NCBI RefSeq assembly: GCF_012927045.1
Contig: NZ_JABBFW010000031.1
Location: 1-63,494, forward strand
Length of the DNA stretch: 63,494 nt
DNA from: Azohydromonas caseinilytica
GTDB lineage: Bacteria; Pseudomonadota; Gammaproteobacteria; Burkholderiales; Burkholderiaceae_C
Direction: 5' to 3'
Shown here: in pieces, positions 21,708 to 29,790 of the stretch
Layout of the letters: each line of letters opens with the position of its first letter
Position numbering within the stretch: position 1 is the first letter of the stretch
Notes under the pieces: model-generated
The model's input: only the letters and a program-made list of their open reading frames with translations
The model's database searches: none
Told to the model about the DNA's origin: nothing
Translations under genes and position numbers: made by a program

Positions 21708-22622
21708 TCAGGCTGCCTGCCCGCCGGCCCCGGCCTTGTCCTCCAGCAGCTTCACCAGCGCATGCAGCGCCCGGTTCACCGGCGTGGCGAGGCCCAGGGT
21801 CTGGCCGCGGCGCAGCACGTAGCCGTTGAGGTGGTCGATCTCGCTGCGCTTGCCGCGCGCCACGTCCTGCGCGGTGGAGGACAGCTGCGTCGGCATGGTC
21901 TGGGCGATGAGCCGTACCGCGGCGTGCGGGTCGCCGGTCACTTCGACGCCGTCGGCCCGGGCCACGGCCAGGCACTCGTCCACCACGTCGTCCAGCATGT
22001 CGGGCACACCCTCGCCCTGGGCCAGGCGGCCGTAGGGCAGCTGGGTGATGGCCGACAGCGCGTTGTAGGCGCAGTTGACGATGAGCTTGGCCCACAGCGC
22101 GCCGCGCACGTTGCCGGAGATCGTGGTGGGCACGCCGGCGGCGTTGAGCAGCCGCGCCACGGCCTCGCCGTTGTGCGAGGGCTCCATGACCAGCTCGTTG
22201 CGGCCGTGGTGGCGCACATGGCCCGGGCCGGCCATGCCGGTGGCGACGTACACCACGGTGGCCGCCACCTCGTGATCCGGCAGCACGGCGCGCAGCCGCT
22301 CGGCGTTGTCCACGCCGTTCTGCATGGACAGCAGCAGCGCGCCCGGGGCCAGGTGCGCTCGCAACTGCGCCGCAGCCGTCTCGGTGTCGGTGGACTTGAC
22401 GCAGAAGAGCACCAGGTTCGCGCCCTGGGCGGCGGACGCCTCGGTGCTGGCGGCCAGGCGCAGCCGCTGGTCGAAGCCCTGCATCTCCAGCCGCAGCCCG
22501 TCGCGCTCGATGGCCTGCACGTGCAGCGGGCGGCCGATCAGCACCACCTCGTGCCCGGCGCGCGCCAGCAGCGCGCCGTAGAAGCAGCCCACGGCACCGG
22601 CGCCCATGACGGCGACCTTCAT
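21708..22622 (-). CDS. 2-dehydropantoate 2-reductase-like protein (ApbA/PanE family)
   Basis: A 304-residue NADPH-dependent reductase, the usual length. The Rossmann motif GAGAVGCFYG starts at residue 7; the family's catalytic Lys lies in LWAKLIVNCAYN around residue 180, and the helical C-terminal domain includes RGKRSEIDHLNGY. PanE makes pantoate for coenzyme A; many paralogues act on other keto acids, so the name is not certain. The MKVAVMGAG start was chosen because it begins the conserved fold; an ATG at 22691 would add a 23-residue Pro/Ala-rich leader. Neither has a clear SD. It is a single gene with no pathway neighbours. Confidence 0.85.
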   Translation of the reverse strand: MKVAVMGAGAVGCFYGALLARAGHEVVLIGRPLHVQAIERDGLRLEMQGFDQRLRLAASTEASAAQGANLVLFCVKSTDTETAAAQLRAHLAPGALLLSMQNGVDNAERLRAVLPDHEVAATVVYVATGMAGPGHVRHHGRNELVMEPSHNGEAVARLLNAAGVPTTISGNVRGALWAKLIVNCAYNALSAITQLPYGRLAQGEGVPDMLDDVVDECLAVARADGVEVTGDPHAAVRLIAQTMPTQLSSTAQDVARGKRSEIDHLNGYVLRRGQTLGLATPVNRALHALVKLLEDKAGAGGQAA

Positions 22623-22894
22623 GCGGGCAACGGGCTGCGCCGGCGCGGCGTCGGGCTGGGATGGAGCGGAGGCGGGGGGCGGCGTGGGCATGGCGTCGGA
22701 GCAAGGTGAAAGTTGCGGGCGGACGCCGATGGTACGGGGCGGCCGGCGGGCCTCCCGGCTCTGCGGGGAGACGGGGCCCGGGCCTACGTCCGGTTGCACC
22801 GCGTACGTTCGTGCAAGAACCATGAGGCCGGCGGCCTGCGTCAATGCGCTCTGGCGGGCCGCTTCGGGCCCGCGGTGCGCAGGAGGTCGGCGTG

Positions 22895-23995
22895 ATGAGG
22901 CGTTTCTTCCATGGCATGGCGGCGCTCGTCCTGAGCGTCGGCCCCCTCGGCATGGCCTGGGCGGCGGACCCGCAGTACCGCGTGCGCGACCTCAGCGCCC
23001 TGACCGGCCTGAGCGACGCCACGGTGTTCTCGATGAACAACCGCGGCGACGTTGCGCTGTACGACCACGACAGCGGCCACGGCTTCCTGTGGCGCGACGG
23101 CACGCTGCACGACCTGGGGACCGCCGTCAGCGGCTTGGCGCTCAACGACCGCGGCGCCGTGGCGGGCACGCGCCGCGGCGCGGACGGCAGCGCGCGGGCC
23201 TTCCTGTGGCGCGACGGCCGCTTCACCGACCTCAACGACGCGCTGGGCGCCGGCAGCGCCGAGGCCAACGGCATCAACGCGTCCGGGCAGATCACCGGCA
23301 CCGCGGACGGCCGCGCCTACGTCTGGGACGGCCGGCGCGTGCGCTACCTCGACCTCCCCGGCGCCACGGGCAGCACGGGCGCGGACATCAGCGACCGGGG
23401 GGTGGTCGGCGGTGCCTTCGAGCGCGCGAACGACGGGCTCGACGCGCGGGCCTTCGTGGCGCGCGACGGGCGGGTCGAAGTGCTGCCCGAACCCATCGTG
23501 TTCGAGTTCGGCGGCCGCTACGAGGCCCTGGCCGTCAACGACAAGGGCAGCGCCGTCGTGCGCTACTGGGACTACAACTGGGGCGACATCGGCTCCAGCC
23601 TGTACCTCGATGGGCGCCTCATCGACCTGGGCGTCAACCGCCTGGCCATGGACATCAACGCGCGCGACTGGGCCGTGGGCACGAACTTCTGGGAGGTCAA
23701 CGAGGACGAGTTCGTCCGAACCGCGATGCTGTACCGCGCGGACGGCAGCCGGGATCTCAACGGGCTGCTGGTGGCCGCATCGGCCGCGCGCTGGGACCTG
23801 CAGATCGCCAACGCGATCAACGACCGCGGCCAGATCGCCGGCTACGGCGTCCTGGGCGACGGCTCCGAGCGCATCTTTCTCGCCACGCCCGTGCCCGAGG
23901 CCTCCGGCATCGCGATGCTGCTGGCCGGGCTGGGGGTCGTCGGCGCGGCGGCGCGGGTGCGGCGGCGGACGGCGGGCGGGACCGCGGCGCCCTGA
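22895..23995 (+). CDS. HAF-repeat protein with PEP-CTERM-like sorting signal, paralogue
   Basis: A 366-residue exported protein, close in order and sequence to that at 13348-14484: signal peptide (MRRFFHGMAALVLSVGPLGMAWA), QYRVRDLSALTGL at the mature start, then repeated ALNDRGAVAGT/GINASGQITGT/DISDRGVVGG/AINDRGQIAGY units of a predicted beta-propeller. The end is FLATPVPEASG, a membrane helix (IAMLLAGLGVVGAAA) and RVRRR, the PEP-CTERM tripartite signal. AGGAGG lies 8 bases before the ATG. Family knowledge predicts exosortase-dependent cell-surface sorting; no exosortase is present here. Confidence 0.8.
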   Translation: MRRFFHGMAALVLSVGPLGMAWAADPQYRVRDLSALTGLSDATVFSMNNRGDVALYDHDSGHGFLWRDGTLHDLGTAVSGLALNDRGAVAGTRRGADGSARAFLWRDGRFTDLNDALGAGSAEANGINASGQITGTADGRAYVWDGRRVRYLDLPGATGSTGADISDRGVVGGAFERANDGLDARAFVARDGRVEVLPEPIVFEFGGRYEALAVNDKGSAVVRYWDYNWGDIGSSLYLDGRLIDLGVNRLAMDINARDWAVGTNFWEVNEDEFVRTAMLYRADGSRDLNGLLVAASAARWDLQIANAINDRGQIAGYGVLGDGSERIFLATPVPEASGIAMLLAGLGVVGAAARVRRRTAGGTAAP

Positions 23996-24087
23996 AGCGG
24001 GCTACACCTGCTGCCAGGCGCCCAGGCTGGACAACCGTCTCGGCCCTGTGCCGGCCAGGGCCCGGCGGCCTGGGTTAGAAACCGGGC

Positions 24088-24429
24088 ATGGTCGGCAAGA
24101 GACACCTGCGCACCGGACAACCCTTCGTCACCGCGGCCCCCGAGGCGCCGCCGTCCTGCCCGCTGTGCGGGCGGCCCATCGTGCCCGGACCCACGTCCGA
24201 CGAGCACCACCTGGTGCCGCGCAGCCAGGGCGGCAAGGACACGCAGCTGGTGCACCGCATCTGCCACCGCAAGATCCACGCGACCTTCAGCGAGAAGGAG
24301 CTGGCGCGGCGCTTCCACAGCTGGGCGGCGTTGCGCGCGCATCCGGAGATCGCCGACTTCGTGGCCTGGGTGGCGACCAAGCCGCCCGAGTACTGGGACC
24401 GCACCATCCGCCCGCGGCGCCGGCGCTGA
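24088..24429 (+). CDS. Small HNH-domain protein
   Basis: A 113-residue protein. Zinc-knuckle CPLCGR (about residues 25-30) precedes an HNH core: DEHHLVPRSQGGKD (about 40-53) and HRICHRKIH (about 58-66). The DEHHLVP...H..H pattern matches HNH nucleases. The tail is Arg-rich (RTIRPRRRR). It has no methyltransferase or phage neighbour, so the role (repair, restriction or housekeeping) cannot be set. The SD is weak. It ends 7 bases before the next gene, suggesting cotranscription. Confidence 0.75.
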   Translation: MVGKRHLRTGQPFVTAAPEAPPSCPLCGRPIVPGPTSDEHHLVPRSQGGKDTQLVHRICHRKIHATFSEKELARRFHSWAALRAHPEIADFVAWVATKPPEYWDRTIRPRRRR

Positions 24430-24436
24430 GCCCGCC

Positions 24437-25258
24437 ATGGCGTCCCGCGCGTTCCCGGGAAGGCTCGTGACCACGCTGCTGCTGCTCGCCGTCGTCGCGC
24501 TGCTGTTCCTGGCGGCCATCTACCGCTGGCAGGACCGGCTGCTCTACATCCCGGACCGCGCGCCGGTGGAGCGCCTGGCCGTGGACGGGCTGCGGGCCTG
24601 GCCCTCGGCGCAGGATTTCAGAGGCCTCGTCGCCGAGCCGGCCGGCACGGTGCGCGGCACGGTGGTGGTGTTCCACGGCAACGCCGGGCATGCCGGGCAC
24701 CGCGCCTTCTTCGCGCAGGCGCTGGTGCCGCAGGGCTGGCGCGTGATCCTGGCCGAGCATCCCGGCTATGGCCCGCGCGGCGGCGCGCCGGGCGAGGCCA
24801 GCCTGGTGGCGGATGCGCAGGCAACGCTGGCGCGGGCGCATGAGGCCTTCGCGGGCCCGCTGCTGGTGGTCGGCGAGTCCCTGGGCGCCGCCGTCGCCGC
24901 CGGGGCGGCGGCCGGCCGGCGCGACATCGTCGCCGGGCTGCTGCTGATCACGCCCTGGGACCGGCTGGCGCACGTGGCTTCGCTGCATTACCCCTGGCTG
25001 CCGGTGCGCTGGCTGCTGCGCGACGGCTACGACAGCGTGGCCTACCTGGCGGGTTTCGGCCGCCCGGTGGTGGTGGCCGTGGCCGAGCACGACCGCATCG
25101 TGCCGGCGCGCCTGGGCCGGGCGCTGTACGCCGCGCTGGAAGGGCCGAAGCGGCTGCTGGTCATCGAAGGCGGCGGCCACAACGACTGGCCGGAGCGCCT
25201 CGATGCGGCCTGGTGGCGCGAGGCCCTCGGCGCGGCGCTGGACGAGGCGGCGCGTTGA
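24437..25258 (+). CDS. Membrane-anchored alpha/beta hydrolase (BEM46-like)
   Basis: A 273-residue protein with an N-terminal helix (LVTTLLLLAVVALLFLAAIY) and a serine-hydrolase domain: HGNAGHAGH oxyanion region, nucleophile elbow GESLGA (Ser about residue 149), an Asp in EHDRIVP and the His in GGGHNDWP. The YRWQDRLLYIPDRAP start is typical of BEM46/ABHD13-like proteins, whose substrates are largely unknown. It is convergent with ybdD, whose stop lies about 20 bases away. No SD is visible, so translation may be coupled to the HNH gene. Confidence 0.8.
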   Translation: MASRAFPGRLVTTLLLLAVVALLFLAAIYRWQDRLLYIPDRAPVERLAVDGLRAWPSAQDFRGLVAEPAGTVRGTVVVFHGNAGHAGHRAFFAQALVPQGWRVILAEHPGYGPRGGAPGEASLVADAQATLARAHEAFAGPLLVVGESLGAAVAAGAAAGRRDIVAGLLLITPWDRLAHVASLHYPWLPVRWLLRDGYDSVAYLAGFGRPVVVAVAEHDRIVPARLGRALYAALEGPKRLLVIEGGGHNDWPERLDAAWWREALGAALDEAAR

Positions 25259-25278
25259 GCCGCCGTCCCGGAGCCGGC

Positions 25279-25536
25279 TCAGCAGCAGCGCATCCCGCCC
25301 CCGCCGCCGTAGCGCCGGTCGATGGCGCGCTTGCTGTACTCCTCGCGCGTGAGCACCGGCGCGCCGGGGTGGCGCGCGGCGGCATGGGCCAGGTAGCGCT
25401 CGTAGTCGGGCATGCCCAACACCTGGCGGCAGGCCGAGCACACGCTGCGCCAGCGCGTGGCCAGGCTGGTGAAGGCGTCGCCGTCGGCGCTATCGCGTGC
25501 CGGCGCGGGGTTCTGCGCTTCGGGCCGCGCGCTCAT
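25279..25536 (-). CDS. ybdD: YbdD/YjiX family (DUF466) small protein
   Basis: An 85-residue cytoplasmic protein with the family pattern: CRQVLGMPDYERYLAHAAARHPGAPVL, then TREEYSKRAIDRRYGGGGGMRCC at the extreme C-terminus. It accompanies the CstA/BtsT pyruvate-peptide carriers; genetic work in enterobacteria suggests it is needed for transport. Its ATG overlaps the cstA stop (ATGA), so it is cotranslated. Confidence 0.9.
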   Translation of the reverse strand: MSARPEAQNPAPARDSADGDAFTSLATRWRSVCSACRQVLGMPDYERYLAHAAARHPGAPVLTREEYSKRAIDRRYGGGGGMRCC

Positions 25537-27596
25537 ACCGGCGCTCCACGCGTCGCCACCGGCGGGATCTCGTGCGCGGTGGGCTTGGACTGCCGCAGCG
25601 CCTGGGTGCAGATGCGCAGCGCGAACACGCACATCGCCAGCACCAGCAGCACGAAGAAGCCGCACACCACGGCGTCGAGGTAGTTGTTGAAGGCCACGCG
25701 CTGCATCTCCTCGATGCTCTTGGCCGGCGCCAGCACCGTGCCCTGCGCGGCGGCGTCGCTGAACTTGCGGGCCAGTGCCACGAAGCCGATGGTGGGCGAG
25801 GGGTGGAAGATCTTCTGCACGCCCGCGGTGAGCGTGGTCACCAGCAGCCACGCCGTGGGCACCAGCGTGATCCACACGTAGCGCTCGCGCTTCATCTTCA
25901 CCAGCACGCTGGTGCACAGCAGCAGCGCGATGCCGGCCAGCATCTGGTTGCCCACGCCGAAGAGCTGCCACAGCGTGTTGATGCCGCCCAGCGGGTCCAC
26001 CACGCCCTGGTACAGGAAGTAGCCCCACAGCGCCACGCAGGCCGCGGTGGCGACGAGGTTGGCCGGCAGGTTGTTGGTGTTGCCGAAGGGCTTGTACACG
26101 TGGCCCAGCATGTCCTGGATCATGAAGCGGCCCACGCGCGTGCCGGCGTCCACGGCGGTGAGGATGAACAGCGCCTCGAACAGGATGGCGAAGTGGTACC
26201 AGAAGGCCTCCATGGCCTTGCCGCCGAAGGCCTGGCCCAGGATCTGCGCCATGCCCACGGCCAGCGTGGGCGCGCCGCCGGCACGCGAGAGAATGGTGCT
26301 CTCGCCGATGTCTTTCGCCGTCTGCGTCAGCACCTCCGGCGTGATGGTGAAGCCCCAGCCGGAGATGACCTGCGCGGCGTTGGCGGCGGTGGTGCCGATC
26401 ACGGCCGCGGGCGCGTTCATCGCGAAGTAGATGCCCGGGTCCAGCACGCAGGCGGCGGTGAGCGCCATCAGCGCCACGAAGCTCTCGGTGAGCATCCCGC
26501 CGAAGCCGATGAGCCGCATGTGCGACTCCTTCTCGACCATCTTGGGCGTGGTGCCCGAGGAGATCAGCGAGTGGAAGCCCGACACCGCGCCGCAGGCGAT
26601 GGTGATGAACAGGAAGGGGAACAGCTTGCCACTGAACACCGGGCCGCTGCCGTCGATGAAGCGGGTGGTGCTGGGCATGGACAGCAGCGGCGCGACGAAG
26701 TAGATGCCCAGCGCCAGCGCCACGATGGTGCCGATCTTGAGGAAGGTGCTGAGGTAGTCGCGCGGCGCCAGCATCAGCCACACCGGCAGGCTGGCGGCGA
26801 CGGCGCCGTAGATGATCAGCGCCCAGGCCAGCTGCGTGCCGGTGAGCGTGAACAGCGGGCCCCAGGTCGGGCTCTCGGCCACCACGCGGCCCAGGAAGAT
26901 GGAGGCCAGCAGCAGCACCACGCCGAAGGCCGAGGCCTCGCCCACGCGCCCGGGGCGGATGATGCGCATGTACACGCCCATGAGCAGCGCGATGGGGATG
27001 GTGGCGGCAATGGTGAAAAGTCCCCAGGGGCTGCCCGTGAGCGCCTTGACCACCACCAGCGCCAGCACCGCCAGGATGATGATCATGATCGCCAGCACGC
27101 CGATGGAGGCCAGCGTCCCGGCCAGCGGGCCCAGCTCCATCTTGATCATCTCGCCCAGCGACTTGCCGTCGCGGCGCACCGAGGCGAAGAGCACGATGAA
27201 ATCCTGCACCGCGCCGGCGATGACCACGCCGCTGAGAATCCACAGCGTGCCGGGCAGATAGCCCATCTGCGCCGCCAGCACCGGACCGACCAGCGGGCCC
27301 GCGCCGGCGATGGCGGCGAAGTGGTGGCCGTAGAGCACCCACTTGTTGGTGGGCACGTAGTCCATCCCGTCGTTGTGGCGCAGGGCCGGCGTGGGACGGG
27401 TGTCGTCCAGGCGCAGCGCCTTGTCGGCGATGAACTTGGAATAGAAGCGGTAGGCGATGAAGTAGACGCTCAGGCCCGCCGTCACCAGCCACACGGCGTT
27501 GACCGACTCACCGCGGTGCAGCGCCAGCGTGGCGAACGAAAAGGCGCCCAGGATGGCCACCACCGGCCACAGGAGCAGGGATGCAAGCTTGTTCAC
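25533..27596 (-). CDS. cstA: Carbon starvation protein CstA, peptide/pyruvate carrier
   Basis: A 687-residue inner-membrane carrier with about 16-18 hydrophobic segments. The conserved start reads MNKLASLLLWPVVAILGAFSFATLAL; family segments GPLVGPVLAAQMGYLPGTLWIL, GFHSLISSGTTPKM and FEALFILTAVDAGTRVGRFM are all present. The family takes up pyruvate or peptides during carbon limitation. GTG at 27596 follows GGAGGAGAAG with 7-base spacing; the in-frame upstream extension is shadow. The length agrees with E. coli CstA. No LytS/LytT-type sensor is near. Confidence 0.95.
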   Translation of the reverse strand: MNKLASLLLWPVVAILGAFSFATLALHRGESVNAVWLVTAGLSVYFIAYRFYSKFIADKALRLDDTRPTPALRHNDGMDYVPTNKWVLYGHHFAAIAGAGPLVGPVLAAQMGYLPGTLWILSGVVIAGAVQDFIVLFASVRRDGKSLGEMIKMELGPLAGTLASIGVLAIMIIILAVLALVVVKALTGSPWGLFTIAATIPIALLMGVYMRIIRPGRVGEASAFGVVLLLASIFLGRVVAESPTWGPLFTLTGTQLAWALIIYGAVAASLPVWLMLAPRDYLSTFLKIGTIVALALGIYFVAPLLSMPSTTRFIDGSGPVFSGKLFPFLFITIACGAVSGFHSLISSGTTPKMVEKESHMRLIGFGGMLTESFVALMALTAACVLDPGIYFAMNAPAAVIGTTAANAAQVISGWGFTITPEVLTQTAKDIGESTILSRAGGAPTLAVGMAQILGQAFGGKAMEAFWYHFAILFEALFILTAVDAGTRVGRFMIQDMLGHVYKPFGNTNNLPANLVATAACVALWGYFLYQGVVDPLGGINTLWQLFGVGNQMLAGIALLLCTSVLVKMKRERYVWITLVPTAWLLVTTLTAGVQKIFHPSPTIGFVALARKFSDAAAQGTVLAPAKSIEEMQRVAFNNYLDAVVCGFFVLLVLAMCVFALRICTQALRQSKPTAHEIPPVATRGAPV

Positions 27597-27842
27597 GACG
27601 CTTCTCCTCCAAGAACTGCGCGGAGGCCGGGCGCGGGGCGTGCGGCCAGGGCGGGGCACGGGCCCGCGGCGGGTCAGGCGCGGGTCGCTGGAGGAGCGGG
27701 GCAAACGGCGTGCACGGGAAACCGAGAACGAAGATGTAGGCACCAAGCAAGCACAGGCACAGGAACTGACAGCCGGCACTGCGCTCGTCGGCGTTTCCTG
27801 GTCGCAGCTGCACCTGCCACGGCCGGCGGCTGCTGTCGTGGC
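27597..27842. other. Region between cstA and the DUF4276 gene
   Basis: A 246-base region upstream of cstA and downstream of the DUF4276 gene; both are on the minus strand. It should hold the cstA promoter and the 3' end of the defence-like operon. I see no U-tract terminator. Confidence 0.4.
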
Positions 27843-28418
27843 TCAGCCGTGGGCAGCGCCCTGGGCCGCAGCCTGAACCGCGCTCAGGAAGGTGAGATAG
27901 CTGCGGGAGCGGTTCTTCATCGACAAATGGCGTGCCATGCGGCGAGCGCCGTTTTGCTTGCTGAACTCGGGAATCAATTGCTCCACTTGCACCGAAGGTT
28001 TTTGCCAACTGTCCGGGTCCGTGTAGCGCTTGCGCATGGCGGCCGTATCGCATTTGGCGCCATCGTAGGCCCTGGATAACGCACCGAGATCACCCAGATA
28101 CCAGCTCTCCAGTTCCTGACAAACCAGCCGCACGATGGCTTCGGAACGCCCCGCATCCCGGCACATGGTCACCAGACGCTGTTTCAGTGCCACGCAGTCC
28201 TGGTTGTCGTTGTCGCGGACGATCACGAATCTGACGCCCGGCTCCTTCCAAGCTCTGAGCTTTATGGGGATGCTTCTGTCCAGATCGCTCTTGCCTTCAT
28301 GCTTCACACATTGAAAGTGCTGATTGACGACCCAGCCGGGAATGAGCCGCGGGAGCAGCTCGTCCAGAAGTATTTTCATTGAAGGCTCTTCAACCAGGAA
28401 AATAATTCTTCCCATCAT
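27843..28418 (-). CDS. DUF4276 protein, Toprim-like partner of an AAA ATPase
   Basis: A 191-residue protein. IIFLVEEPSMKILLDELLPRLIPG at the start, HEGKSDLDRSIPIKLRAW, VIVRDNDNQDCVALKQRL and VCQELESWYLGDLGALSRAY are the conserved blocks of DUF4276. The EEPS Glu and the RDNDNQD acidic pair resemble the metal-binding residues of Toprim nucleases; this is inference. The ATG overlaps the stop of the ATPase gene (ATGA), so the two are made together. GC is clearly lower than in flanking genes, suggesting transfer. Defence function is proposed from the ATPase-Toprim pairing, not shown. Confidence 0.8.
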   Translation of the reverse strand: MMGRIIFLVEEPSMKILLDELLPRLIPGWVVNQHFQCVKHEGKSDLDRSIPIKLRAWKEPGVRFVIVRDNDNQDCVALKQRLVTMCRDAGRSEAIVRLVCQELESWYLGDLGALSRAYDGAKCDTAAMRKRYTDPDSWQKPSVQVEQLIPEFSKQNGARRMARHLSMKNRSRSYLTFLSAVQAAAQGAAHG

Positions 28419-29587
28419 TGATTCAGCCCTTCAAACAGCCCTTGCTTCCAGAGATAACCTGGTAGATCGCCTGCCTCGTACAAGGAACGTAAATTTTCGG
28501 AGTCGACTGCGCGGCTGATGGTGGTGAATCCAGAGATTTTCTTGAGGCAATAAACTTCCTCAAGCTTCAGCGCATTCAAGAAATCAGGAGAGTGCGTTGA
28601 TATGAAAACCTGGCCGCCGCGGCGGGCATAGGCTCGAAACTCCTCGGCAAGCTCTGGCAGAAGTTCCGGGTACAACTGGTTCTCAGGTTCCTCAACGGCG
28701 AGCAATGGGAAAGGCTTGGGATCGTGCAGGAGCACGAGATAGGCAAATATTTTGATCGTGCCGTCTGACACGTAACGGGCGATGAACGGGTCTTTGAAGC
28801 TGCCGTCCTGAAAGCGCAGTACTAGACGCCCGTCTTCAGTTGGCTTGGCCTCGACCTTTTCCACGCCAGGCACCCGGCTCGCCATGACCTCCAGAATATG
28901 GTCGAATTGCTTTCGGTGGTAGGTGTAGAGATACTGTGCCACCTGAGCCACATTGTCGCCGCGCGTGGAAAGGTGTTCGGAGTATCCATCCTCGTTGCTC
29001 GGACGTGCTTCTGCAATATGAAAGTCAGAGATTTGCCAGCTTTCAATCAGCGAGCGAAACTCGGAAACAACTCGGAACTCTTTGAATTGTCCCAAACCTT
29101 TGATGGCTAGGATATCCGGTTCGTCCAATGCATATTCTGCGCGCTCCTCACTGGCGCCCAGATCCCCGTAAGCGGATTCATTGGTGATGGCCGTGCCTTT
29201 GCCGCAGGAAAAGTCAACAAAATGCCAAGGCTTTCCGCGCTGGCCCCGGCGGAATTTGAGCACTTCGCGCTCGACGACAATGCGCCCATCGCGATCGCCA
29301 ACGGCAATCTCGTAGGTGGCCAGCCGCCCGCCGGACTCCCTGAACTTGAGGCTGATTTGCAGCGGCCCTGTCGATCCACGGCTGATGAGCTCTTTCAGCC
29401 CGCCGCGCCGCATCACGGCCCGACCGACGTTCTGAGACAGGGATTCCTTCAGGAAGGAAAAGACATCGAACAGCGTTGATTTTCCGGTGCCGTTGGCGCC
29501 AACCAGCGTCACCAATCGCGGCAGGTTCTCCAACTTGGCGCGGCGAAATACGCGGTAATTTTCAATCTCTATGGATTCGATTTGCAC
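28415..29587 (-). CDS. AAA family ATPase (SMC/OLD-like), paired with DUF4276
   Basis: A 390-residue ATPase. It begins IESIEIENYRVFRRAKLENLPRLVTLVGANGTGKSTLFDVFSFL, so Walker A is near residue 31. The insertion region holds LKELISRGSTGPLQISLKF. The signature region is YVSDGTIKIFAYLVLL, Walker B is LLAVEEPENQLYPELLPEL near residue 300, and the H-loop is FISTHSPDFLNAL. This is the AAA_21/OLD ATPase layout without its own Toprim domain, which the next gene may provide. GTG at 29587 follows AAGGA at 7 bases. Relatives occur in anti-phage systems (PARIS-like, Gabija-like); a defence role here is inferred. Confidence 0.85.
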   Translation of the reverse strand: MQIESIEIENYRVFRRAKLENLPRLVTLVGANGTGKSTLFDVFSFLKESLSQNVGRAVMRRGGLKELISRGSTGPLQISLKFRESGGRLATYEIAVGDRDGRIVVEREVLKFRRGQRGKPWHFVDFSCGKGTAITNESAYGDLGASEERAEYALDEPDILAIKGLGQFKEFRVVSEFRSLIESWQISDFHIAEARPSNEDGYSEHLSTRGDNVAQVAQYLYTYHRKQFDHILEVMASRVPGVEKVEAKPTEDGRLVLRFQDGSFKDPFIARYVSDGTIKIFAYLVLLHDPKPFPLLAVEEPENQLYPELLPELAEEFRAYARRGGQVFISTHSPDFLNALKLEEVYCLKKISGFTTISRAVDSENLRSLYEAGDLPGYLWKQGLFEGLNQ

Positions 29588-29790
29588 GGCATCATCCTTG
29601 GCAGCCCATTGAGCCCTGCCGTCCGGCAAACACTGGCAGCCTATTTACACCAACGTATGCCTGCTTGGCAGTTATTCATTGACCAATGGCGGCAAGGATG
29701 ATACCCGTGCAAATGTCCGTTTCTTGGTGCAGGCGCCTTCCCATTGGATCAAAACCGCGCCTTTCGCCCGCTTGGCGCGTGCGCCCCGCC

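Noticed and set aside
24088-24429. HNH protein as part of a restriction or Septu-like defence system
   Set aside because: No ATPase or methyltransferase partner adjacent; GC and neighbours look chromosomal. The AAA/DUF4276 pair is 4 kb away beyond cstA.
25497-28079. An 860-codon open frame antisense to cstA and the DUF4276 gene
   Set aside because: Arg/His/Gln-rich shadow; cstA on the other strand is clear.
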